From an uncultured Eubacteriales bacterium (GTDB lineage Bacteria > Bacillota > Clostridia > Oscillospirales > Oscillospiraceae): 64,000 nt of DNA. Under the pieces are notes generated by a model. The model saw only the letters and a program-made list of their open reading frames with translations. It had not been told where the DNA came from and did no database searches. The number at the start of each line of letters is the position of its first letter. Within the stretch, counting starts at the first letter, position 1. The translations under genes were made by a program, and so were the position numbers. The DNA lies in the NCBI GenBank assembly GCA_900545405.1, contig UQYT01000001.1, forward strand, positions 62,001 to 126,000, given 5' to 3'. Below are positions 7,803 through 15,466 of this stretch, piece by piece.

Positions 7803-8927
7803 ATGAACAAAAAAGCACTGTGGGCCGAAGCCCTTATCTTCCTCGCCTTTATCGGAGCGTTCTTCATCCTGAACCTCGTGCTGCCCGACCGCCAGTTCTC
7901 CGAGCAGGAGAACCGCTATCTCCAGATGCGGCCCGAGTTCAGCTTCAAGAGCCTCTTCAGCGGCGACTATACGTCCAAATTTGAGACCTACACCACCGAC
8001 CAGTTCACCTTCCGCGACGAGTGGATAACCCTCAAGGCCGCCAGCGAGCTGGCCCTCGGCAAGCAGGAGAACAACGACGTGCACCTCTGCGAGAACGGCA
8101 CGCTCATCGAAGGTTTCAAGCGGCCCGAGAACTCCGTGCTCGACTCCAACATGTCGGCGCTCAACACGCTGGTCGGGAACACGGACGCCGACGTCTACTT
8201 CGCACTCATCCCCGATAAATCCGACCTCTACGCCTCCCTCCTGCCGAAAAATGCGCCGAATGACAGCGAAAAAGAGGTCATTGACTACTGCTACGGCCAG
8301 TCCAACGCCACCAACGTGGACATGTACTCGGCGCTCAGCGCGCACAAGGATGAGTACATCTTCTACCGCACCGACCACCACTGGACCAGCCTCGGCGCGT
8401 ACTACGGCCTCTCCGCACTGGCCGAGAGCATGGGCCTCCCCTGCCCCGCGCTGGACTCCTACACCGACCGCCACGTCGTCTCCGAGGAGTTTTACGGCAC
8501 GACCTGGTCGTCCTCCGGCTTCTCCTGGGTGGACCCGGACACGATGGAGATCTTCGTGAACGCGCCCGAGAACCTCAAGGTCACGAGCTATCCGCAGGGC
8601 AGCCCGGTCGAGGGCAAGCTCTACGACTTCAGCTTCCTTGAGAAGAAGGACAAATACTCCATGTTCATGGGCGGCAACTGCCCGATGCACGTCATCGAGA
8701 CCGGCAACGAGGACAAGCCCAGCCTGCTCATCCTCCGCGACAGCTACACTGACAGCCTCATCCCCTTCCTGCTCGACGACTTCTCCGAGATCCACGTCCT
8801 TGACCTGCGCTACTACCGCGCCAGCCTGAAGGCGTATATAGAGCAGAACGATTTTGACAACGTACTCGTCTGCTACAGCGTCTCAAATTTCTGCTCGGAC
8901 TCGAATATATTCCTCTTGGGTATGTGA
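7803..8927 (+). CDS. DHHW family extracytoplasmic acyltransferase (AlgX/PatB-like)
   Basis: A 374-residue membrane-anchored SGNH-like protein that probably takes the acyl group from the MBOAT partner and places it on a cell-wall polymer outside the membrane. An uncleaved signal anchor lies at about 8-28. The family motif DHHW is present in RTDHHWTSLGAYYGL at about residue 198, and a GDS-like serine occurs in LILRDSYTDS near residue 312. A strong AAGGAGGG ribosome site precedes the start. It is the last gene of the three-gene unit and is followed by a strong terminator. Confidence 0.9.
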   Translation: MNKKALWAEALIFLAFIGAFFILNLVLPDRQFSEQENRYLQMRPEFSFKSLFSGDYTSKFETYTTDQFTFRDEWITLKAASELALGKQENNDVHLCENGTLIEGFKRPENSVLDSNMSALNTLVGNTDADVYFALIPDKSDLYASLLPKNAPNDSEKEVIDYCYGQSNATNVDMYSALSAHKDEYIFYRTDHHWTSLGAYYGLSALAESMGLPCPALDSYTDRHVVSEEFYGTTWSSSGFSWVDPDTMEIFVNAPENLKVTSYPQGSPVEGKLYDFSFLEKKDKYSMFMGGNCPMHVIETGNEDKPSLLILRDSYTDSLIPFLLDDFSEIHVLDLRYYRASLKAYIEQNDFDNVLVCYSVSNFCSDSNIFLLGM

Positions 8928-8960
8928 TTACTCGCTGACAGTGAGTGCAAGCAACAAAAA

Positions 8961-8986
8961 AGCAGCCGTCCAAACGGACGGCTGCT
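8961..8986. terminator. Bidirectional terminator between the DHHW and P-type ATPase-like genes
   Basis: AGCAGCCGTCC (8961-8971) pairs perfectly with GGACGGCTGCT (8976-8986) around an AAAC loop. A T-rich tail follows on the + strand and the preceding A-run gives one on the - strand, so it can end both converging units. Confidence 0.92.
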
Positions 8987-9001
8987 TTGCTTTTATTCGG
9001 T

Positions 9002-10981
9002 TCAGCGTGCCTCGTGCTTGCCCTTGGGCTGCCTTATCTCGCCGTTAAAGGCGAGGATGGAGACGAGGGCCGCGCCGACGGTGGCGATGCAGTCTATAAA
9101 GACCGAGAACCACAGCGTGGAGAAGCCGAAGCCGGCGAGCAGCATCAGCACCACCTTCACAATGGCGGAGCCGCCTATGACAGCGGTGGAGAGCATCTTC
9201 GCATAGCGCGAAACGGCAATGGCGAGGGAAATCTTGTCCACCCTGCCGCCGAAGACGGTGATATCCGTGCCGACGGGCATGGTCAGTGCTTCGACGCCGG
9301 TCATGGCGATGTCGATATCCGCCGCGGTGTGCGAGCCGCCGAAGGTCTCGCCGCTGCCCACAAAGGTGAGCTCGCGTCCAGGGACGCAGCCGTCCTTGAC
9401 CTCGGCCAGCGTGGAGCGCATCTTCTCACGGTCGCACTCGGAGTAATACTCGGGAATGCCGAGCGCCGAGGCGGCGCGGGCCGCGGAGTCGCGGCTCTCG
9501 TCCGTGAACATGATGACGCTGTCAATGCCGCAGGCCTTGAGCTCCTTGACGCCGTCTGCGGCGTCGGCACGGAGCTGGTCGGTCATGACGATGCGTCCGG
9601 CGTACTCGTCGCCGATGGAGATATAATAGGAGAAGTCGTCCGAGATGTCCGCATCCGGGACAGAGACGCCCTTCACCATCATCAGATCTCGGCTGCCTAC
9701 GCAGATGCGGATGCCGTCTACCTTGACCTCCACCCCGCTGCCGGGGATCTCGACGAAGTTCTCGATGAGGTCGATATAGATGGTGTCGCCATAGCAGGCG
9801 ATGACAGAGCGCGCCTGAGGCGTGTTGGAATACGCCAGAGCGTGGGCCGCGATCTTGAGCAGGACGTCCGGCTCCATGCGCTCGGACTTGATAGCCACGA
9901 CCTTGGGGCTGCCCTCGCTGAGGGTTCCGGCCTTGTCGAAGGCCACCGTGCCGGTGTCGGCTACTGTGTCCATGGCGTTGCAGCCGTCAAAGAGCACACC
10001 GCTCTTGGCCGCGCCGGACATGGCGCACAGCCGGATAAGCGGCAGCGCAACGTTCAGCACGCTGGGGCTGGCAAGAACCAGAAGCATGGCCGCGCGGCGC
10101 ACGGATTCCTGGATGGTGATGTCGAATATCAGAGGCAGCAGCACCAGGACGAGAATGGCGACGACCGTAACTATCGGCGTGAGGTAGGTCTGTATCCAGA
10201 CGAAGGACTTGGGAACCACCTCTCCCCTCTTGGCGCCGTTCTCGACGGCGGCGAAGAGCGCCGCGGCGGCGGAATCCGCGGAGGTCGAGGTGACCTCGCA
10301 GCGGAGCTCGCCGTTCTGGTTTATGCAGCCGGAGAGTATCTCGTCGCCCTCCTTCACCAGTACGGCGCCTGAGTAGTCGCCGAGCGGAGAGCGGTCGAGG
10401 CTGGCATTGCCCTCGAGCACGATGCAGTCGCAGGGCACGCGCTCACCGGAGTGGATGACTATCGTCTCGCCGACCTCTATCGTGTCGGCGGGGACGGTCT
10501 CCTCCTCCCCGTCGCGCACAACGTGCGCGTCGTCCGGCTCGCAGTATATCTGGTCGAGCACGGTGCGGTAGGTGCGTATGTAGGCGTACTCGACGAACAG
10601 GCAGCCGATCTGATACAGCAGCACCAGCGCCGTGCCCTCAACGGCGAAGCCGAAGATGAGTGCGAGGATGACCGACAGCGTGATCAGGACCGTCTTGTCG
10701 AGATACCGGCCGCGCAGCACGCTCAGCACCGCGCCGGCTGCGATATCCCAGCCGGCGACGAGCACCGAGACGATAAGCAAAACAACGGGCCAGGGCTCCG
10801 GTATGGAGCGCACGAGCAGGGCCACCGCAAACGCGGCGCAGGAGACGATGAGCCTTACTATAAAGACGATGTCCAGCTCAAGCTCGTCCGAACCGCCGGG
10901 GCCGCCGCTGGCGCCGGAACAGACGCCGGAGCAGCTGTAACGCCTCCCGACGGACTTTTCGAGGATTTCGGTAAAGTTCAT
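9002..10981 (-). CDS. P-type ATPase-like membrane protein with degenerate catalytic motifs
   Basis: A 659-residue protein with the overall plan of a P1B metal-transporting ATPase: membrane segments at about 38-60, 65-90, 95-125, 265-320 and 600-650, an actuator region and a HAD-type region. Nearly every functional motif is altered. The ion-site CPC is SPS (305-307). DKTGT is DKAGT with the phosphorylatable D349 kept. The TGE loop reads GDY (201-203). The nucleotide-site SEHP reads SNTP. TGD reads TDE, and GDGxND reads GSGETF (542-547). No metal-binding domain precedes the membrane part, only CSGVC at residues 17-21. The frame is full-length with a good AAGGAGGGG site, so it is kept as a protein. 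It follows fba by 42 bp and may share its transcript. Ordinary metal pumping is doubtful. Confidence 0.85.
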   Translation of the reverse strand: MNFTEILEKSVGRRYSCSGVCSGASGGPGGSDELELDIVFIVRLIVSCAAFAVALLVRSIPEPWPVVLLIVSVLVAGWDIAAGAVLSVLRGRYLDKTVLITLSVILALIFGFAVEGTALVLLYQIGCLFVEYAYIRTYRTVLDQIYCEPDDAHVVRDGEEETVPADTIEVGETIVIHSGERVPCDCIVLEGNASLDRSPLGDYSGAVLVKEGDEILSGCINQNGELRCEVTSTSADSAAAALFAAVENGAKRGEVVPKSFVWIQTYLTPIVTVVAILVLVLLPLIFDITIQESVRRAAMLLVLASPSVLNVALPLIRLCAMSGAAKSGVLFDGCNAMDTVADTGTVAFDKAGTLSEGSPKVVAIKSERMEPDVLLKIAAHALAYSNTPQARSVIACYGDTIYIDLIENFVEIPGSGVEVKVDGIRICVGSRDLMMVKGVSVPDADISDDFSYYISIGDEYAGRIVMTDQLRADAADGVKELKACGIDSVIMFTDESRDSAARAASALGIPEYYSECDREKMRSTLAEVKDGCVPGRELTFVGSGETFGGSHTAADIDIAMTGVEALTMPVGTDITVFGGRVDKISLAIAVSRYAKMLSTAVIGGSAIVKVVLMLLAGFGFSTLWFSVFIDCIATVGAALVSILAFNGEIRQPKGKHEAR

Positions 10982-11023
10982 CGAACCCCCTCCTTAAAAC
11001 TTGGGATCAGCGCCGGGCAGAGC

Positions 11024-11962
11024 TTAGTCGGCCTTGCCGTCGCAGCCGAGGACGTCGACGATCTTGTGGGCGACCATTTCCTTGATGGCGGCGCGGGCGG
11101 GCTTCAGGTACTGACGGGGATCGAAGTCGGCCGGATGCTCGGCGAAGTACTTGCGGATGGTGGCGGTCATGGCGAGACGCAGGTCGGAGTCGATGTTGAT
11201 CTTGCAGACGGCGCTGCGGGCGGCCTGACGGAGCTGATCCTCGGGCACGCCGATGGCGCCGGGCATGTTGCCGCCGTACTTGTTGATCTCATCGACGAAC
11301 TGCTGAGGTACGGAGGAGGCGCCGTGCAGGACTATCGGGAAGCCGGGCAGGTTCTTCTCAACGGCCTCGAGCACGTCGAAGCGGAGCTGCGGCTTGGTGC
11401 CGGGCTTGAACTTGTAGGCGCCGTGGCTGGTGCCGATGGCGATGGCCAGGGAGTCGCAGCCGGTGCGGGAGACGAACTCCTGGACCTCTTCGGGGCGGGT
11501 GTAGGAGGCGTGGCCTTCCTCGACCTTGACCTCGTCCTCGATGCCGGCCAGAGTGCCCAGCTCGGCCTCGACAACGACGCCGTGGTCGTGGGCGTACTCG
11601 ACGACCTGCTTGGTGATGGCGATGTTCTCCTCGAAGGGCTTGGAGCTGGCGTCTATCATGACGGAGGTGAAACCGCCGTCTATGCAGCTCTTGCAGAGCT
11701 CAAAGCTGTCGCCATGGTCGAGATGCAGGCAGATGGGCAGGTTGGTCTCGATGACGGCGGCCTCAACGAGCTTCATGAGGTAAGTATGGTTAGCGTAGGC
11801 GCGGGCGCCCTTGGAGACCTGGAGGATGAGCGGTGCGCGCAGCTCAGCGGCGGCTTCGGTTATGCCCTGGACGATCTCCATGTTGTTCACGTTGAACGCG
11901 CCAATGGCGTACCCACCGTCGTAGGCTTTGCGGAACATTTCCTTGGATGTTACGAGGCTCAT
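11024..11962 (-). CDS. fba: Class II fructose-bisphosphate aldolase
   Basis: A 312-residue Zn-dependent aldolase that interconverts fructose 1,6-bisphosphate with dihydroxyacetone phosphate and glyceraldehyde 3-phosphate. The N-terminus GAFNVNNMEIVQGI is typical. Zn and catalytic residues are visible in LHLDHGDSFE (D and H near 82-83), IGTSHGAYKF (second His) and VLHGASSVP (third His). GGDxxK-type phosphate-binding elements follow. It is transcribed away from the PPi-phosphofructokinase gene from an overlapping promoter region, pairing two consecutive glycolytic steps. The degenerate P-type ATPase gene lies directly downstream. Confidence 0.97.
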   Translation of the reverse strand: MSLVTSKEMFRKAYDGGYAIGAFNVNNMEIVQGITEAAAELRAPLILQVSKGARAYANHTYLMKLVEAAVIETNLPICLHLDHGDSFELCKSCIDGGFTSVMIDASSKPFEENIAITKQVVEYAHDHGVVVEAELGTLAGIEDEVKVEEGHASYTRPEEVQEFVSRTGCDSLAIAIGTSHGAYKFKPGTKPQLRFDVLEAVEKNLPGFPIVLHGASSVPQQFVDEINKYGGNMPGAIGVPEDQLRQAARSAVCKINIDSDLRLAMTATIRKYFAEHPADFDPRQYLKPARAAIKEMVAHKIVDVLGCDGKAD

Positions 11963-12009
11963 AAAAATTATCTCCTTTGCAAGCGGTAAATTTATGCTAT
12001 TGCTTATTT

Positions 12010-12038
12010 ATTATATCCCAAACGTGTGATATAATCAA
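12010..12038. promoter_or_regulatory. Overlapping divergent promoters of fba (-) and the PFP gene (+)
   Basis: On the - strand, TTGATT (12033-12038) and TATAAT (12010-12015) are 17 bp apart and face fba. On the + strand an extended -10, TGATATAAT (TATAAT at 12030-12035), faces the phosphofructokinase gene, with no clear -35. The two elements interlock, so RNA polymerase may not occupy both at once. Confidence 0.7.
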
Positions 12039-12070
12039 TAACACCTTTTTAAGATTTTGGAGGTAACAGT

Positions 12071-13312
12071 ATGGAAAAAACGCTCAGGGGAGCCTGTGTC
12101 ATAGGCCAGTCCGGAGGCCCGACCTCCGTCATCAACTCCAGCGCCTACGGCGTGATCAGGACTGCGCTTGACACGGACTGCATAACCAAGGTCTACGGCG
12201 CCGCCCACGGCATCAAGGGCGTGCTCGAGGACAAGCTCTACGACATGGGCGAGGAGGACGCCTATGAGCTCAGCCTGCTCATGAACACCCCCTCCTCCGA
12301 ACTCGGCTCCTGCCGCTACAAGATGGCCGATCCCGACAAGGACGACACCGACTACAAGCGCATCCTTGAGATATTCAAGAAGTACGACGTCCGCTACTTC
12401 TTCTACAACGGCGGCAACGACTCCATGGATACCTGCGACAAGATCAGCCGCTTCATGGAGAAGAGCGGCTACGAGTGCCGCGTCATGGGCGTGCCCAAGA
12501 CCATAGACAACGACCTCTACAACACCGACCACTGCCCCGGCTTCGGCAGCGCGGCGAAGTACATCGCCACCTCCTGCGCCGAGGTATACAAGGACGCCCA
12601 CGTCTATGACACCGGCATGATCGTCATCATCGAGATCATGGGCCGTCACGCCGGCTGGCTCGCCGCCAGCTCCGCCCTCGCCGGCCTCGTGGGCTGCGGT
12701 CCGGACCTCATCTACCTGCCCGAGACCAACTTCGACATGGACCAGTTCCTCGCCGACGCCACCCGCATCTACAAGGAGAAGGGTAACTGCATCGTCGCCG
12801 TCTCCGAGGGCATCCACTATGCCGACGGCAGCTTCGTCTCCGAGGCCAAGACCAGCGCGACCGACGGCTTCGGCCACGCCCAGCTCGGCGGCCTCGCCTC
12901 CCTGCTCGCTTCCGTCGTCAAGGAGAAGACCGGCACCAAGGTCCGCGGCATAGAGCTCTCCCTGCTCCAGCGCTGCGGCGCTCATCTCGCCTCCAAGACC
13001 GACGTCGACGAGGCCTTCATGGCCGGCGAAGTCGCGGTCCTCTCCGCTGTCGGCGGCGAGACCGGCAAGATGGTCGCCTTTGCCCGCGAGTATGTGGACG
13101 GCAAGTACAACTGCGTGCCCAAGCTCGTGCCCCTCACCAGCGTCGCCAACTTCGAGAAGAAGGTCCCCGCCGAGTGGATACTCCCCGACGGCAAGGGCGT
13201 GACCCAGGACTTCATCGACTATGCCCTGCCCCTCATCCAGGGCGAGCCCGAGCGCGCAACCGAGAACTCCCTGCCCCGCTACGCCAGGCTCAAGAAGGTC
13301 CTCGCTAAGTAA
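12071..13312 (+). CDS. pfp: 6-phosphofructokinase, pyrophosphate-dependent type
   Basis: A 413-residue phosphofructokinase that phosphorylates fructose 6-phosphate. Two residues mark PPi use: D117 in GGNDS, where ATP enzymes have Gly, and K143 in GVPKTIDND, where ATP enzymes have Gly. The catalytic Asp of TIDND is D146, and MGRHAGWLA supplies substrate-binding residues. The length fits bacterial PPi-type enzymes rather than the 320-residue ATP type. PPi use makes the step reversible and saves ATP in anaerobes. TTTTGGAGG precedes the ATG. Donor choice is inferred from established sequence rules. Confidence 0.93.
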   Translation: MEKTLRGACVIGQSGGPTSVINSSAYGVIRTALDTDCITKVYGAAHGIKGVLEDKLYDMGEEDAYELSLLMNTPSSELGSCRYKMADPDKDDTDYKRILEIFKKYDVRYFFYNGGNDSMDTCDKISRFMEKSGYECRVMGVPKTIDNDLYNTDHCPGFGSAAKYIATSCAEVYKDAHVYDTGMIVIIEIMGRHAGWLAASSALAGLVGCGPDLIYLPETNFDMDQFLADATRIYKEKGNCIVAVSEGIHYADGSFVSEAKTSATDGFGHAQLGGLASLLASVVKEKTGTKVRGIELSLLQRCGAHLASKTDVDEAFMAGEVAVLSAVGGETGKMVAFAREYVDGKYNCVPKLVPLTSVANFEKKVPAEWILPDGKGVTQDFIDYALPLIQGEPERATENSLPRYARLKKVLAK

Positions 13313-13333
13313 ATAACCTCGCCGGAAATTGCG

Positions 13334-13359
13334 GAGCGCCGCCCATTTGGGCGGCGCTC
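13334..13359 (+). terminator. Terminator after the phosphofructokinase gene
   Basis: GAGCGCCGCCC (13334-13344), loop ATTT, GGGCGGCGCTC (13349-13359), then TTTTATT. A textbook intrinsic terminator. Confidence 0.93.
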
Positions 13360-13446
13360 TTTTATTGCCCTCACGGCCCGGCGCGGTGTAGCATAACATG
13401 GCTTGAGGGCCTCCGCCCTCGCGACGACATTTAGGAGGCAACGAAA

Positions 13447-13896
13447 TTGGAAAACACTAACATGCAGGCCACCTGCACCTATAAACAGGGCAGCCTGCCT
13501 GGATGCGCCCCGCTTGCTCTTGCGCAGATCCCGGCGCAACAGAGCAGCGAGCCGGCCTATAAGAGCGGCGAGGCGCTCTCCCGCGGCACGCTTTTCCCGG
13601 GCCTCGATCTGCCCTTCAAGAACATCGTCAACCAGATGCCCGCCGAGACCACCGAGCTGCGCGAGCTCATGGCGCTCGACTTCGTCACGGCGGAGCTGAA
13701 TCTCTATCTCGATACACATTCCAGCGACACTCAGGCGTTCCAGACCCTGCAGTCCTTCCTGAAGATGTACGAGGAGGGCCGCAAGGAGTACGTCGCCCGC
13801 TTCGGCCCGCTCAGCCTCTCCGATCTGGCCACGGCCAAGAGCTACACCTGGCTCAACGACCCCTGGCCCTGGGACTATGTGAGTAAGGAGGGCTGA
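13447..13896 (+). CDS. cotJB: Spore coat protein, CotJA-CotJB fusion
   Basis: A 149-residue protein joining two coat components. Residues about 38-60 carry the CotJA signature (GEALSRGTLFPGLDLPF). Residues about 70-145 match CotJB: LRELMALDFVTAELNLYLDT, a YEEGRKEYVARFGPL stretch and the WPWDY end. In Bacillus these are separate genes of about 80-90 codons each. The TTG at 13447 is chosen because AGGAGG lies 9 bp ahead; an ATG at 13462 is the alternative. CotJC starts 2 bp after the stop. The complex is expected in the inner coat of the forming spore under mother-cell control; no sigma-E promoter could be assigned with confidence. Confidence 0.88.
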   Translation: MENTNMQATCTYKQGSLPGCAPLALAQIPAQQSSEPAYKSGEALSRGTLFPGLDLPFKNIVNQMPAETTELRELMALDFVTAELNLYLDTHSSDTQAFQTLQSFLKMYEEGRKEYVARFGPLSLSDLATAKSYTWLNDPWPWDYVSKEG

Positions 13897-13898
13897 AC

Positions 13899-14495
13899 AT
13901 GTTCGTATATGAGAAGAAACTGCAGTACCCCGTAAAGATCAAAAACACCAACCCTGCCCTCGCCAAGTTCATCATCAGCCAATACGGAGGCCCGGATGGG
14001 GAGCTGGGGGCGTCGCTGCGCTACCTCAGCCAGCGCTATTCCATGCCCAGTCCTGAGCTCAAGGGGCTGCTGACCGATATCGGTACCGAGGAGCTGGGAC
14101 ACCTTGAGATGATCGGCGCAATCGTCCACCAGCTCACGCGCAACATGACGCCCGAGCAGATCAAAAAGGCCGGATACGAGGCCTACTTCGTGGACCACAC
14201 GGCCGGCGTCTACCCCACTGCCGCCTCCGGCGCACCCTGGAATGCCGCAGGCATCGGCGTCAAGGGCGACGTTCTCGCCGACCTCTCCGAGGATATGGCC
14301 GCCGAGCAGAAGGCCCGCGTCACCTACGACAACATCCTGCGCCTGTGCGACGACCCCGACGTCAGCGACATCATCCGCTTCCTGCGCGAGCGGGAGGTCA
14401 TCCACTACCAGCGCTTCGGCGAGGCCCTGCGCATCGCCTCCGAGAAGCTCGACCAGAAGAACGTGTACGCCATCAATCCCGCCTTCGATAAGTGA
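13899..14495 (+). CDS. cotJC: Spore coat protein CotJC (manganese-catalase family)
   Basis: A 198-residue ferritin-like four-helix protein of the CotJC/Mn-catalase family. The metal-binding helices carry GELGASLRYLSQRY, TEELGHLEMIGAIVHQL and a late REREVIHYQRFGEAL with Glu/His ligands. It is a coat component in Bacillus and related clostridial proteins are Mn catalases, so it may remove peroxide at the spore surface. It follows the CotJA-JB fusion by 2 bp in an operon ended by a strong hairpin. Confidence 0.93.
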   Translation: MFVYEKKLQYPVKIKNTNPALAKFIISQYGGPDGELGASLRYLSQRYSMPSPELKGLLTDIGTEELGHLEMIGAIVHQLTRNMTPEQIKKAGYEAYFVDHTAGVYPTAASGAPWNAAGIGVKGDVLADLSEDMAAEQKARVTYDNILRLCDDPDVSDIIRFLREREVIHYQRFGEALRIASEKLDQKNVYAINPAFDK

Positions 14496-14507
14496 CACAC
14501 GCAAAAA

Positions 14508-14530
14508 AGACGCCGGAATTTCCGGCGTCT
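14508..14530. terminator. Bidirectional terminator between cotJC and the por operon
   Basis: AGACGCCGG and CCGGCGTCT flank an AATTT loop, with an A-run before and T-run after, so it can stop both converging units. Confidence 0.92.
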
Positions 14531-14546
14531 TTTTCAATTTTGCATG

Positions 14547-15452
14547 TTACATGCCCGCGAGGGCGCAGACGGTGGCGTAGCGCTCATCTGCTGCGCGCTG
14601 GATAGAGGCAAGCTGCTCTGCGCTGAGTTTTTTGAACTTGCCTATGCCCTTTACGAAGTCTGCAACGGGTATTGGGTCAGCGTTCTTGTAGTTGAGCGTA
14701 TATTTCCCCTCGGATTTCTCCCAGAGCGGGAACATATTGCTCTTCACGGCGCGTTTTGAGACCTCGATAGTCTGGTCTGGCGCGAAGCTCCAGCCCGTGG
14801 GGCAGGGCGAAAAGACGTGGAGGTAGGCAAAGCCGCGCTTTGAGGCCGCGAGGCCCTTTTCTATCTTCTCCACCATGTCCCGCATGTTCCAGGGCGTGGC
14901 CGTGGCGCAGTATTCTACGCCGTGCATGGCGAGTATGAGCGGAATGTACTTTTGCGGCTGCTGCTTGCCGCAGAGCGCGCTGCCCAGAGGCGTCGTGGAG
15001 GTGCGCGAGCCCTCGGTGGTAGTGGAGCTGCGCTGATAGCCCGTGTTCATGTAGCCCTCGTTGTCGTAGCAGACGTAGAGCATCTTCTCACCGCGCTCGG
15101 CTGCGCCGGAGAGGCTCTGGAAGCCGCAGTCCGCCGTTGCACCGTCGCCCGCGACGGCGACGATGTTGACATCTCCCCTGCCCCGGCGCTCGTACATATG
15201 GCTCAGGCCGCTCAGGAATGAGGCGGTGTTGTCGAGCAGCGGGATGTGGACCGGCACCTTCATGCCCGTATCGTGGCTCCAGCCTATCGCGCCGCTGCCG
15301 GCCATGCAGCCGGGCGGCACGCATACTATCGTGTCCGGCCCCGCGAGCTGCAATACGCGCCGCAGTACCAGCTCGCCGCCGCAGCCCTGGCAGGCGGAGA
15401 CGCCGGGCGACACCATGTCGGGGCTAGTTCTCAGTGTTTCTATGTAACCCAT
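14547..15452 (-). CDS. porB: 2-oxoacid (pyruvate-type) ferredoxin oxidoreductase, beta subunit
   Basis: A 301-residue thiamine-pyrophosphate-binding subunit of a four-subunit PFOR. The ThDP/Mg motif is visible as AVAGDGATADCGFQSL with YDNEGYMNTG. Cluster cysteines include CQGCG at residues 21-24 and the PPGCM cysteine. The phrase STTTEGSRTSTTPLG is strongly PorB-like. It is last in the gamma-delta-alpha-beta operon read leftward, 14 bp after the alpha gene. It decarboxylates a 2-oxoacid, probably pyruvate, and passes electrons to ferredoxin while forming acyl-CoA. Substrate within the family is inferred. Confidence 0.92.
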   Translation of the reverse strand: MGYIETLRTSPDMVSPGVSACQGCGGELVLRRVLQLAGPDTIVCVPPGCMAGSGAIGWSHDTGMKVPVHIPLLDNTASFLSGLSHMYERRGRGDVNIVAVAGDGATADCGFQSLSGAAERGEKMLYVCYDNEGYMNTGYQRSSTTTEGSRTSTTPLGSALCGKQQPQKYIPLILAMHGVEYCATATPWNMRDMVEKIEKGLAASKRGFAYLHVFSPCPTGWSFAPDQTIEVSKRAVKSNMFPLWEKSEGKYTLNYKNADPIPVADFVKGIGKFKKLSAEQLASIQRAADERYATVCALAGM

Positions 15453-15466
15453 TTTCCTGCCCCCCC

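Noticed and set aside
6150..8795. An 881-codon open frame on the - strand opposite the lipoprotein, MBOAT and DHHW genes
   Set aside because: It is antisense to three recognizable genes, has a composition rich in Glu/Val/Arg typical of GC-rich shadows, and shows no family motif.
8945..10372. A 475-codon + frame opposite the P-type ATPase-like gene
   Set aside because: It starts inside the DHHW/ATPase terminator and runs antisense to a recognizable protein; codon pattern is that of a shadow.
10451..11989. A 512-codon + frame opposite fba and the ATPase-like gene
   Set aside because: It covers two genuine - strand genes and their junction and has no domain.
13405..13420. GAGGGC/GCCCTC hairpin ahead of cotJ as a riboswitch or terminator
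   Set aside because: Only a 6-bp stem with a 4-nt loop and no T-run; no known riboswitch pattern was seen.
12035..13441. A 468-codon - frame opposite the phosphofructokinase gene
   Set aside because: Antisense shadow of a strongly identified enzyme; it also crosses the terminator.
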